From contig CAVVJF010000009.1 in NCBI GenBank assembly GCA_963748485.1, positions 1 to 64,000 on the forward strand: DNA of 64,000 nucleotides, read 5' to 3'. The notes under the pieces were generated by a model. It was not told where the DNA came from, did not search any database, and saw nothing but the letters and a program-made list of their open reading frames with translations. Positions 51,306 to 59,496 of this stretch are shown here, one piece after another (position 1 is the stretch's first letter; the number at the start of each line of letters is the position of its first letter). The position numbers and the translations under genes were made by a program. The DNA comes from DASRWT01 sp963748485. Lineage in GTDB: Bacteria > Methylomirabilota > Methylomirabilia > Rokubacteriales > CSP1-6.

Positions 51306-52577
51306 ATGGCGATCTCCGGCCCCGAGTTCGTCGCGATCGCGGAGGCGGAGGGCTACGACTTCTTCGCGGGCGTGCCGTGCTCGCTGGTGGGCGACGTCAT
51401 CGCCGCCCTGGAGACGCATCCGCGCCTGCCCTACGTGCCGGCGGTGCGCGAGGACGTCGCGGTGGGCGTGGCCGCGGGGGCCTGGCTGGCCGGCCGCTCC
51501 CCGCTCGTGATCATGCAGAATTCGGGGCTCGGCACGAGCCTCAACGCGGTGGTCTCGCTCTCGCTCATGTATCGGCTGCCCGCGCTGCTCCTCGTCACCT
51601 GGCGCGGCTACGCCGGCAAGGACGCGCCCGAGCACCTCGTGATGGGTGAGATCTCGCCCCGACTCCTCGACCTCATCGGCGTCCCCCACCGCGTGCTCGC
51701 AGCGGGGACGGTCGCCGCCGACATCGCCTGGGCCCGCGCGGAGTCCACGCGCCTGAGTCAGCCCGTCGCGCTGCTCCTCCCGCCGGGCGTGATGCAGACT
51801 AGACATGGAAGCACCACGCGCGGCGTTGAGGGCGGACATCCGAGAACCACGCGCGGCGGCGAGTCTCTGTCTATTATCAGCGGGGGCCCAGAAATGGCCC
51901 CCGCTCTCCCCCAGCGCGTGACCGACGCGCTTGGCGCTTCCAGCGGACGCGCAACCCGTGAGCGTGACCTCGTGCCCACGATTTCGCGCCTGGAGGCGCT
52001 GCGGGCGGCGCTCGGCGTGGTCGGTAGCGCGTCGGTCGTGCATGCCAACGGGTTCATCTGCCGCGAGTCGTTTTCGCTCGGCGACCGGCCGCAGAATTTC
52101 TACATGATCGGCTCCATGGGGCTGGCCTCCGCCATCGGCCTCGGGGTGGCACTGGCGCGACCGTCCGAGCCGGCCGTCGTCTTCGACGGCGACGGCAACC
52201 TCCTCATGAACCTTGGAATCCTGCCCATGATCGGCGGCGGGCCTCTGATGGCCGGCGGCCCGCCCGCCAATTTCGTCCACGTGGTCTTCGACAACGACGT
52301 GTACGGTTCCACCGGCAATCAGGCGTCGCCTTCGCGGCGCGCGCGGCTGGACGCCATCGCCGCCGCGGCCGGCTATCGCCGCACCGCCGCGGTGACGGAC
52401 GCCGCCGCGGTGGGCGAGGCGGTGGTGTCGGCCCTGCGGGACGGCGGGCCCGCCTTCGTGCTCGCCAAGGTCACCGCCGAGGAGCGGGAAGCGCCACGCA
52501 TCCCCTACCCGCCCGAAGAGATCCGGGACCGGTTTCGGGGCGCCGTCGCCGGCGCGGTCGCGGGGGCCCGCCGGTGA
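51306..52577 (+). CDS. phosphonopyruvate decarboxylase-like ThDP enzyme
   Basis: A 423-residue thiamine-diphosphate decarboxylase that would convert phosphonopyruvate to phosphonoacetaldehyde, pulling the mutase reaction forward. The pyrimidine-binding half (1-160) has GVPCSLVGD, the cofactor-activating glutamate E49 and the substrate-loop MQNSGLGTSLNAVVSLSL. The diphosphate-binding half (225-423) has GDG (295-297) with N330 in FDNDVYGSTGNQ. It is longer than usual because of a low-complexity linker (about 161-224) and a small insertion (311-319). Sulfopyruvate decarboxylase is a related alternative, but the PEP mutase neighbour favours the phosphonate role. It starts five bases after the fusion gene. 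Confidence 0.83.
   Translation: MAISGPEFVAIAEAEGYDFFAGVPCSLVGDVIAALETHPRLPYVPAVREDVAVGVAAGAWLAGRSPLVIMQNSGLGTSLNAVVSLSLMYRLPALLLVTWRGYAGKDAPEHLVMGEISPRLLDLIGVPHRVLAAGTVAADIAWARAESTRLSQPVALLLPPGVMQTRHGSTTRGVEGGHPRTTRGGESLSIISGGPEMAPALPQRVTDALGASSGRATRERDLVPTISRLEALRAALGVVGSASVVHANGFICRESFSLGDRPQNFYMIGSMGLASAIGLGVALARPSEPAVVFDGDGNLLMNLGILPMIGGGPLMAGGPPANFVHVVFDNDVYGSTGNQASPSRRARLDAIAAAAGYRRTAAVTDAAAVGEAVVSALRDGGPAFVLAKVTAEEREAPRIPYPPEEIRDRFRGAVAGAVAGARR
51813..51905 (+). repeat. direct repeat and hairpin inside the decarboxylase linker
   Basis: A 13-base direct repeat (51813-51825 and 51846-51858, spaced exactly 33 bases, so in frame, encoding TTRG twice) is followed by a perfect 10-base inverted repeat (51879-51888 with 51896-51905, seven-base loop). 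All lie in the non-conserved linker between the two cofactor-binding halves. This looks like an in-frame insertion or relic of an old intergenic region. Confidence 0.6.
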
Positions 52578-53314
52578 AGGCGGTGGTGCTCGCGGCCGGC
52601 GTGGCGCGCCGCCTGGCGCCGCTGACCGATCACACGCACAAGTGCCTGTTGCCCATCCGCGGCCGGCACCTGCTCGACCGGATGCTCGCGTCCCTCGCCG
52701 CCCACGACGTCGAGGAGACGGTGCTCGTGGTCGGCCACTGCCAGGATCAGGTGCGGGCCGCCGCGGGCGACCGGCGCGGCGCGATGCGGATCAGTTATGT
52801 GGACAATCCCGAGTACCAGAAGGGCTCCATCCTCTCGCTGTGGCGGGCCCGCGAGACCCTCGTCCGCGACACCACCCTTGTGATGGACGCCGACGTGCTC
52901 TTCCCCGAGGCATTCCTCTCACGGCTCATCGCTTCCCCATCGGGGAGCGCGCTCCTTCTCGACCGCGGCTTCACCGATACCGGCGAGGAGGTGAAACTGT
53001 ACGGGGTCGGCGAGCGCGTCATCGCGCTCGGCAAGAAGTTCGTGCCCGAACGGTGGGAGGTTGTCGGCGAGGGAATCGGCTTCTTCAAGTGCAGTGTCGC
53101 GCATGCCCCGGAGTACATCCGTCTCCTCGGCGAGTCGATCGAGGAGACGGGCGGGACCAACGAGTATGAGGACGCGTTGCACCGCCTCCTCGCCCGCGTG
53201 CCCGTGGGCTGGGTGGACGTCACCGGACTGCCCTGGACCGAGGTTGACTTCGCCGAGGATCTGCGACGGGCGGAGTCGGACGTGCTCCCTCGCATCGAGC
53301 GACTCGGATCCTGA
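52574..53314 (+). CDS. sugar/polyol-phosphate nucleotidyltransferase
   Basis: A 246-residue single-domain nucleotidyltransferase. It has the LAAGVARRLAPLT signature (6-18), the catalytic lysine K23 in HKCLLPI, NPEYQKGSILSLW and metal-binding aspartates in MDADVLF (D105, D107). It resembles CTP:inositol-1-phosphate or choline-phosphate cytidylyltransferases; substrate assignment is inference from the nearby inositol-3-phosphate synthase and CDP-alcohol phosphotransferase. It is the second such enzyme in this run, besides the domain fused to the PEP mutase. The start is GTG at 52574, overlapping the decarboxylase stop by four bases. Confidence 0.8.
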   Translation: MKAVVLAAGVARRLAPLTDHTHKCLLPIRGRHLLDRMLASLAAHDVEETVLVVGHCQDQVRAAAGDRRGAMRISYVDNPEYQKGSILSLWRARETLVRDTTLVMDADVLFPEAFLSRLIASPSGSALLLDRGFTDTGEEVKLYGVGERVIALGKKFVPERWEVVGEGIGFFKCSVAHAPEYIRLLGESIEETGGTNEYEDALHRLLARVPVGWVDVTGLPWTEVDFAEDLRRAESDVLPRIERLGS

Positions 53315-53315
53315 G

Positions 53316-54509
53316 GTGGCGGGCGCCCTTCTCTATCTTCCCCATGCCGACGGCGCGGCCCTCGCGGACGCCGTGGTGGCGGGACGGCCGCTCGCGCTCC
53401 GCGCGGCGGCGGCAGCGGCGCGCGCCGGCGCCACCGCCATCGGCATCCCCGCGCGCCTGCGCTCCCCCCAGCTCGAGCGGCTGATCGCCCGAACACGGGG
53501 CCTCGCCGGGCGGGTCCGGTGGCTCGACGCGGCGGCAGATCCGGGTCGGTGGCCCGAGCTCGAGGGCGGCTGCCTGCTCGTCCCCGCCACCACCCTCGTC
53601 GACGCGCGCTCGCTCGCCCCCCTCCTCATCGATCCGCCCGAGGCCGCCGGCCTGGCGGTGACGGAATCGGTCGAGGCCGGCGCCCCCGTCTTGCTCCTGC
53701 CCGCGGAGACCGTCCGCCGGCTCGCGCCCGCCCTCGTCGCCGGGGAGCCGCTGGCCGCCGCCCTCATGCGGCTCGTCGAGGCCACGCGCCCCAAGTCGGC
53801 GGCGGCGGCGGGAGTCTGCCTGTCGGCGCGGGCCACCCCCGCCCTCGCGGAGGGCGAGCGGCTCCTCTACGCCGGGCTCGGCACCGACAACGACACCGGA
53901 GTGGACGAATACCTGCATCGGCGCTGCTCGCGCTGGATCACGCGGGCCCTTGTTCGGACGCCGATCACGCCGAACCAGGTGAGCGTGCTGAGCCTGTGCA
54001 TCGGCCTCGGCGCGGTGTGGTGTTTCTGGCACGCCACCGCCGCGTCGGCCGCTCTCGGCATGCTGTGCTACGCCCTCGCGTGCATCGTCGATCACTCCGA
54101 CGGCGAGATTGCCCGCCTCACCTTCCAGGAGTCGCGCTTCGGCGCGCACCTGGACTGGGCCATCGACACCGTCATCCACGCCGGCCTCGTGCTCGCCATG
54201 GCCGTCTCCTCGGGCGGCGGGACGGTGACCGTGGCCATCGGCGTGGCGGGTGCCTCCGGCGTCGCCCTGAGCGCGCTCTTCGCCCGCTATCTCCCCCGCG
54301 AGATCGCGGTGGGCGAGACGGTGGGCGGCGCCCTCAAGAACATGGGGAACCGCGATCTGTTCTACGTGCTCTTGCTCGTCTTCGTGCTGCTCCGGTGGGG
54401 GTTCCCCGCCGGGCTCCCCGTGCTCGCGTTAGTCGTCGCGCTCGGCTCACAGACCTACTGGATCGCCTGCGTCGGCCGGATCCGCCGCGCGCGATCGAGC
54501 GCCCGCTAG
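53316..54509 (+). CDS. CDP-alcohol phosphotransferase with degenerate nucleotidyltransferase N-domain
   Basis: A 397-residue membrane protein. Residues 205-397 form a CDP-alcohol phosphatidyltransferase domain with the complete active-site signature D259-x2-D262-G-x2-A-R-x8-G276-x3-D280-x3-D284 and about six helices. Residues 1-190 look like a decayed nucleotidyltransferase (alternating strands, no glycine-rich loop or lysine). The order resembles the bifunctional inositol-phosphate cytidylyltransferase/di-myo-inositol phosphate synthase of thermophiles. I infer that the active cytidylyltransferase is the preceding gene. The enzyme would move a CMP-activated head group onto an alcohol, or phospho-inositol onto a lipid. 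The GTG start lies one base after the previous stop. Confidence 0.85.
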   Translation: MAGALLYLPHADGAALADAVVAGRPLALRAAAAAARAGATAIGIPARLRSPQLERLIARTRGLAGRVRWLDAAADPGRWPELEGGCLLVPATTLVDARSLAPLLIDPPEAAGLAVTESVEAGAPVLLLPAETVRRLAPALVAGEPLAAALMRLVEATRPKSAAAAGVCLSARATPALAEGERLLYAGLGTDNDTGVDEYLHRRCSRWITRALVRTPITPNQVSVLSLCIGLGAVWCFWHATAASAALGMLCYALACIVDHSDGEIARLTFQESRFGAHLDWAIDTVIHAGLVLAMAVSSGGGTVTVAIGVAGASGVALSALFARYLPREIAVGETVGGALKNMGNRDLFYVLLLVFVLLRWGFPAGLPVLALVVALGSQTYWIACVGRIRRARSSAR

Positions 54510-54554
54510 CCCGACCGGAGCCGCCCGATTCCCCTCGCCCTGCTTCGTCCGCTC

Positions 54555-55547
54555 GTGTTCGTGGTGGGCCTCGGTGTCGTCGCCTACCTCATCCACTCCG
54601 TCGGGCCCGCGACCATCCTCGACGCGGTGTCCCGGCTCTCGTGGCGGCTCGGCATCGTGCTCTGCTTCCCCTACGTCCTCACCTCGACGCTGGACGCGGC
54701 GGCGTGGCGCTTCGCGTTCCCGCGGCGCGTGCCCCCCTTCGCCAAGCTGTGGAGCGCGCGGCTCGCCGGCGAAGCCGTGAACGCGACCACGCCCACCGCG
54801 TCGGTGGGTGGCGAGCCCGTCAAGGTGTACCTCCTGCGGTCCTGGGTGTCGCCGGTGGAAGGGCTGGCCTCTGTCATCGTGGACAAGACGGCGCTCGTGG
54901 TCGGGCAAGGGCTCTTCCTCATCTGCGGCTTGACGCTCGCGCGGACGCTGGTCCCGGTGTCGGGACCCGTGCTCACCACCATGACCATCCTGCTCGCGGT
55001 GGAAGCGCTCGCGGTGTCGGGCTTCGTCATCGTGCAGCTCCTCGGCCCCGCCGGCCGCGGTGGCCGGCTGCTCGCGCGCTTCGGCATGGGGCCGAGCCGG
55101 AGCCGTCAGGCGCGGCTGGACGGGCTCGATCAGACCCTGGCCACCTTCTACCGGCGCCACCGAGGCCGGCTCGCCGCCGGTGTGGCCGTCCACCTCGCCG
55201 CGTGGACGGTGGGCAGCCTCGAGATCTATCTCGTGCTGAACTTCCTGGGCCTTCCCGTCTCGCTCCTCACCGCGGTAGTCCTGGAATCCTTCGGCGCCGC
55301 CGTGAAGTTCGCGAGCTTCATGATCCCGGGTTCGATCGGCGCCCTCGAGGGCGGCAACGTGGCGATCTTCGCCGCCTTCGGGCTCGGCGGCGGCGTCGGG
55401 CTCTCCTACACGCTCGTGCGCCGGCTGCGCGAGATCACGTGGGCGGCGGCCGGCATGATCGCCCTCGCTGCGCTGAGCGGTCGCCCCGCGCCGGTGACGG
55501 TGGACGAGGAGGCGGCGCGTCCGCCGGGCTCCACTCCGATGTGCTAG
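54555..55547 (+). CDS. flippase-like membrane protein (lysylphosphatidylglycerol synthase TM family)
   Basis: About 330 residues with roughly eight membrane helices and the conserved family segments GEAVNATTPTASVGGEPVKVYLL near residues 72-94 and MIPGSIGALEGGNVAIFAAFGLG near 250-272. This is the flippase-like domain family that includes the MprF membrane half and several lipid-linked pathways; there is no aminoacyl-transferase domain. It may flip the lipid product of the neighbouring enzymes across the inner membrane. The start is GTG at 54555; no ATG is available, so the N-terminus is uncertain. Confidence 0.82.
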   Translation: MFVVGLGVVAYLIHSVGPATILDAVSRLSWRLGIVLCFPYVLTSTLDAAAWRFAFPRRVPPFAKLWSARLAGEAVNATTPTASVGGEPVKVYLLRSWVSPVEGLASVIVDKTALVVGQGLFLICGLTLARTLVPVSGPVLTTMTILLAVEALAVSGFVIVQLLGPAGRGGRLLARFGMGPSRSRQARLDGLDQTLATFYRRHRGRLAAGVAVHLAAWTVGSLEIYLVLNFLGLPVSLLTAVVLESFGAAVKFASFMIPGSIGALEGGNVAIFAAFGLGGGVGLSYTLVRRLREITWAAAGMIALAALSGRPAPVTVDEEAARPPGSTPMC

Positions 55548-55550
55548 ACT
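55542..55550 (+). promoter_or_regulatory. possible extended -10 element (TGCTAGACT) before the inositol synthase
   Basis: TGCTAGACT fits the recurring TGnTAnnnT pattern 41 bases before the inositol synthase start. It also contains the last codon and stop of the flippase gene (TGC TAG), so the resemblance may be fortuitous. Confidence 0.25.
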
Positions 55551-55591
55551 CGACGCCGCGTCGCCACACGACGCCACACACGGAGGAGTCA

Positions 55592-56665
55592 TTGGGAGCG
55601 GTTCGCGTCGCCATCATCGGGGTCGGCAACTGCGCCTCCGCGCTCGTGCAGGGGGTACATTTTTACCGGGGCGCTCCCGACGACGGCTTCATCCCCGGCC
55701 TCATGCGCCCGCGGCTGGGTTCGTATCATGTGGGCGACATCGAATTCTCCGCCGCCTTCGACATCGATGCCCGCAAGGTCGGCGCCGACCTCTCCGCCGC
55801 CATCGCCACCGCCCCCAACAACACGGTTTCCTTCGCGGAGGTGCCGTCTCTCGGCGTCCCCGTGCAGCGGGGGATGACGCACGACGGGCTGGGCCACTAT
55901 CTCTCGCAGGTCATCACCAAGGCGCCCGGCTCCACCGCCGACATCGCGGGCATCCTCCGGGAGACCCGCACCGACGTGGTGGTCAATTTCCTCCCCGTGG
56001 GCAGCGAGATGGCGACGAAGTGGTACGTGGAGCAGGTTCTCGACGCCGGCTGCGGCTTCGTCAACTGCATCCCTGTCTTCATCGCGCGCGAGGACTACTG
56101 GCGGCGGCGCTTCGAGGAGCGCGGGCTGCCCATCGTGGGCGACGATGTCAAGTCCCAGGTGGGCGCCACCATCGTGCACCGGGTGCTCGCCCGGCTCTTC
56201 ATGGATCGCGGCGTGCGGCTCGACCGCACCAGCCAGCTCAACGTGGGCGGCAACACCGACTTCTACAACATGCTCGAGCGCGCCCGGCTCGAGTCCAAGA
56301 AGATCTCCAAGACCGACGCGGTGCGCTCGCAGCTGGCCCACGAGATGCCCGACGAGGCGATCCACATCGGCCCCAGCGACTACGTGCCGTGGCTCGCCGA
56401 CCGCAAGTGGGCGCACATTCGCCTCGAAGGGCGCGGGTTCGGCGAGCAGCCGATCAACGTCGAGCTCAAGCTCGAGGTGTGGGACTCGCCCAACTCCGCC
56501 GGCGTGGTCATCGATGCCATCCGCGCCTGCAAGATCGCGATGGACCGCGGGCTCAAGGGCGCCTTGCTCGCCCCTTCCGCCTACCTGATGAAGTCGCCGC
56601 CCGAGCAGTGGTCCGACGACGAGGCGCATACGCGCCTCGACCGGTTCATCACCGGCGCCGAGTAG
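55592..56665 (+). CDS. inositol-3-phosphate synthase
   Basis: A 357-residue NAD-dependent enzyme converting glucose-6-phosphate to 1L-myo-inositol-3-phosphate. It is of the short type also found in actinobacteria and archaea. The NAD-binding motif is IIGVGNCASALVQG, followed by family segments VVNFLPVGSEMATKWY, FVNCIPVFIA, GDDVKSQVGATIVHR and LNVGGNTDFYNM. The start is TTG at 55592 with GGAGGA six bases upstream, a good fit. It supplies inositol phosphate to the nucleotidyltransferase and CDP-alcohol phosphotransferase encoded just before it. Confidence 0.92.
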   Translation: MGAVRVAIIGVGNCASALVQGVHFYRGAPDDGFIPGLMRPRLGSYHVGDIEFSAAFDIDARKVGADLSAAIATAPNNTVSFAEVPSLGVPVQRGMTHDGLGHYLSQVITKAPGSTADIAGILRETRTDVVVNFLPVGSEMATKWYVEQVLDAGCGFVNCIPVFIAREDYWRRRFEERGLPIVGDDVKSQVGATIVHRVLARLFMDRGVRLDRTSQLNVGGNTDFYNMLERARLESKKISKTDAVRSQLAHEMPDEAIHIGPSDYVPWLADRKWAHIRLEGRGFGEQPINVELKLEVWDSPNSAGVVIDAIRACKIAMDRGLKGALLAPSAYLMKSPPEQWSDDEAHTRLDRFITGAE

Positions 56666-56695
56666 CCCCCGAACGTAGGTCCGTCTCCGCCGCGG

Positions 56696-56704
56696 TGCTA
56701 CACT
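56696..56704 (+). promoter_or_regulatory. extended -10 promoter element (TGCTACACT) before hpnN
   Basis: TGCTACACT lies in the 58-base gap between the inositol synthase and hpnN, 19 bases before the GTG and 25 before the ATG. It fits the TGnTAnnnT pattern and could supply extra hpnN transcription. No clear -35 is seen. Confidence 0.35.
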
Positions 56705-56723
56705 CAGGCGGTCGTCTGACGTT

Positions 56724-59471
56724 GTGGTCATGATCGCCATCTCACGCACCGGCCGCTTGCTTCGCCGTCTGGTCCGGGTGTCCTGCCGGCGCCCCTACCT
56801 GACGGTGGGCCTGTCCCTGGCCCTCGCCGTCCTCGGCGTCGCGGTGACCGTCCACGGGCTTCGCTTCAAGACGTCCGCGCGGGACCTCCTCCCTCAGGAC
56901 GCGGGGTACGTGCAGAAGTACGTGGAGTACGCGCGCGACTTCGGCGAGCTCGAGGACATCGTGGTCGTGGTGGAGGCGCGCACCTTCGAGGCCGCCAAGG
57001 CCTACGCGGTGCGGCTCGTCCAGGAGCTTCGCGCCTCGCCGGTGAAGTTCGACCGCGCGTCCTACCGCGTCGACCCGAAGCGCTTCGAGGGCCGCCAGCT
57101 CCTCTACCTGTCCACCGAGAAGCTGCGGGAGATCCAGGCCAAGATCTTCGATCACCAGGAGTTCATGGAGACCTTCGCGGCGGATCCAAGCCTCGCCCAG
57201 CTGATCGCGGGCGTGAATACTCAGTTCGCCCAGGCCTTCATGAACAACGTCTTCGACATCGGCCTGGAGGACAAATCCCCCGCCGACATCCGCTTCCTCC
57301 AGGTGCTGCTCGAGCAGATCGACCAGCGCCTCGACCGCCCGACGCCCTACCGGTCGCCGTGGGGCTCGCTCTTCTCCTTCGGGCGCGACGCCGATCCCGA
57401 CGCCGGCTACTTCCTCTCCGACGACAAGAGTCTCCTCTTCGTCCTCGTGGAGACCCCCAAGGGCGAAAAGGGCACCTTCGTGGGCGACCAGGCCGCCATC
57501 ACCGTCATCCGGGACGCGGTGGAGCGGCTGCGCGAGGTGTTCCCCAACGTCCAGGCCGGCGTGACGGGCGCGCCGGTGCTGTCCAACGACGAGATGACGG
57601 CCGCCTTCGAGGACAGCCGGGTGGCCACCGCGCTCGCCTTCGCCCTCACCCTGGGGCTCATGTGGCTCCTCTTCCGCCACGTGGGGAAGCCCACGTTGAT
57701 GCTGGTGGTGCTCGCGGTGTCGATCGCGTGGTCGGTGGGGGTGGCCACGCTCTGTGTCGGCCACCTCACCATCTTCTCGGTGATGTTCATCTCGATCGTG
57801 GTGGGGCTGGGCGTCGACTACGGCACCTACTTCCTCTTTCGCTACGAGGAGGAGATCTTCCTGGGCCGCAACCTCCGGGAGGCGCTGGAGCGCACCGCCG
57901 GTCGGGCCGGTCCCGCCATCCTGCTGGGAGCCCTCACCGCCGCCGCGACGTTCTACGTCCTCATGCTCACGGATTTCAAGGGCATCCAGGAGTTCGGCTT
58001 CATCGCGGGCTCCGCCATCATGCTCTCGTGGCTCAGCATGATGACGTGCTTCCCCGCGGTGCTCGTGCTCGTGGACCGCCACCACGCCGACCGGCCGCGC
58101 GATCAGAAGCCGCGCGCGCATCAGCTCGAGCGGATCCGTGTGCCCGCGCTGGAAGGCCTCACCCGCTTTCCCGTCACCGTGCTCGCCACCGCCGCCCTCG
58201 TCACCGTCGCCTCCGCCCTCGCGCTGCCGTGGGTGGGCTTCGACTACAACCTGCTGAACCTCCAGGCCAAGGGCACCGAGTCGGTGGCGTGGGAGAAGCG
58301 GATTCTCGCCACCACCGGCCGCTCCGGGTTCAACGCGCTCGCCTCCGCCGACTCGCTCGAAGAGCTGCGGCGAAAGCACGCCGCCTTCGCGCGGCTTGCC
58401 TCGGTGTCCGAGGTGGACTCGGTGCTGCGCCTCATTCCCGACGAGCAGAACGCGAAGATCGAGATCATCAAGAGCCTGGACCCGCTCGTCGGCCCCGTCC
58501 GGGTGTCTCGCTCGAACCCCGTGGATCTCGACCGCCTCACCCAGACCGTGCGCGACCTGAAGCGTCGCTTCGACATCGCCGCTACCGAGACCGCCCGCGA
58601 GCTCCCCAAGGAGATCGACCAGCTGCGGGAGCAGAGCGGGCGCCTCCTCGAGCGGCTGATCCGAACGGACCGGGAGGTCGCCGAGCCCGCCCTCACCCAC
58701 CTCCAGGCCCAGCTCTACCGGGACTTCGTGGACAAGTTCTACTCGCTCCAGCGCAACCTGCGCCCGCGGCCGGTCACCCTCGCCGACCTCCCCGACGAGA
58801 TGCGCCGGAAGTTCATCGGCGCGAGCGGCCGGTTCCTGATCCACGTCCATCCCAAGGTGGACATCTGGGAGCGCGAGGGAGCGGAGCAGTTCGTGCGGGA
58901 GCTGCGCGCGGTCGACGCCGACGTGACGGGGGCGCCTATCATCACCTACGAGGCGATCCGGCTGATGGAGCGGGCCTACCTCCAGGGCACCGTGTACGCC
59001 TTCGTGCTCGTCGGGCTCCTCACGTTCTGGATGATCCGGCGCGTGCGGGAGACGCTGCTGGCCGTCCTGCCGCTCGCGCTGGGTCTGGTGTGGACGGTAG
59101 GGCTCATGTGGCTGTTCGATCTCAAGTTCAACCTCGCCAACGTCTGGGGACTGCCCCTCATCATCGGCACCTCGGCGGAGTTCGGTCTCAACGTGGTCAT
59201 GAACTACCTCGAGGGCCGGGAGCACGGCGGGCCGCTCGTCACGAGGAGCACGGTGATGGCGGTGGTGCTGAACGGCCTCACGACCATCGTGGGATTCGGC
59301 AGCCTCATGATCTCCCGGCACCAGGGGATCTACGGGCTCGGGCTGCTCCTCACCGTGGGCGCCACCTGCGCCCTCATCGCGTCGCTGGTGGTGCTGCCGG
59401 TGGTGCTTCGCCTCCTGCCCCGCCCGGCAGCTCGGCCGGCGGAGGCGATCGAGCGCTCCTCCGCGGCCTGA
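56724..59471 (+). CDS. hpnN: hopanoid RND (MMPL) transporter HpnN
   Basis: A 915-residue RND-superfamily exporter of the HpnN type, which moves hopanoids to the outer membrane in known species. It has two homologous halves: a helix near residue 30, a periplasmic loop, then helices at about 305-450; and a helix near 500, a second loop, then helices at about 750-905. The signature GLGVDYGTYFLFRYEEE lies in the first half and GTSAEFGLNVVMNYLEG in the second. The start is GTG at 56724 or ATG at 56730. It closes the long plus-strand run, and a hairpin follows. Confidence 0.9.
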   Translation: MVMIAISRTGRLLRRLVRVSCRRPYLTVGLSLALAVLGVAVTVHGLRFKTSARDLLPQDAGYVQKYVEYARDFGELEDIVVVVEARTFEAAKAYAVRLVQELRASPVKFDRASYRVDPKRFEGRQLLYLSTEKLREIQAKIFDHQEFMETFAADPSLAQLIAGVNTQFAQAFMNNVFDIGLEDKSPADIRFLQVLLEQIDQRLDRPTPYRSPWGSLFSFGRDADPDAGYFLSDDKSLLFVLVETPKGEKGTFVGDQAAITVIRDAVERLREVFPNVQAGVTGAPVLSNDEMTAAFEDSRVATALAFALTLGLMWLLFRHVGKPTLMLVVLAVSIAWSVGVATLCVGHLTIFSVMFISIVVGLGVDYGTYFLFRYEEEIFLGRNLREALERTAGRAGPAILLGALTAAATFYVLMLTDFKGIQEFGFIAGSAIMLSWLSMMTCFPAVLVLVDRHHADRPRDQKPRAHQLERIRVPALEGLTRFPVTVLATAALVTVASALALPWVGFDYNLLNLQAKGTESVAWEKRILATTGRSGFNALASADSLEELRRKHAAFARLASVSEVDSVLRLIPDEQNAKIEIIKSLDPLVGPVRVSRSNPVDLDRLTQTVRDLKRRFDIAATETARELPKEIDQLREQSGRLLERLIRTDREVAEPALTHLQAQLYRDFVDKFYSLQRNLRPRPVTLADLPDEMRRKFIGASGRFLIHVHPKVDIWEREGAEQFVRELRAVDADVTGAPIITYEAIRLMERAYLQGTVYAFVLVGLLTFWMIRRVRETLLAVLPLALGLVWTVGLMWLFDLKFNLANVWGLPLIIGTSAEFGLNVVMNYLEGREHGGPLVTRSTVMAVVLNGLTTIVGFGSLMISRHQGIYGLGLLLTVGATCALIASLVVLPVVLRLLPRPAARPAEAIERSSAA

Positions 59472-59473
59472 GC

Positions 59474-59493
59474 GCGGGCGGCGGAACGCCCGC
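59474..59493. terminator. hairpin between convergent hpnN and malate synthase genes
   Basis: A seven-base perfect inverted repeat (59474-59480 with 59487-59493) with a six-base loop fills most of the 25-base gap between two stop codons. It lacks a U tract but is placed as a bidirectional terminator. Confidence 0.45.
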
Positions 59494-59496
59494 CGC

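Noticed and set aside
56742..59321. An 859-codon minus-strand open frame opposite hpnN
   Set aside because: It is antisense to a well-conserved RND transporter and has the Glu/His/Arg-rich composition of GC-rich shadow frames, with no recognisable domain.
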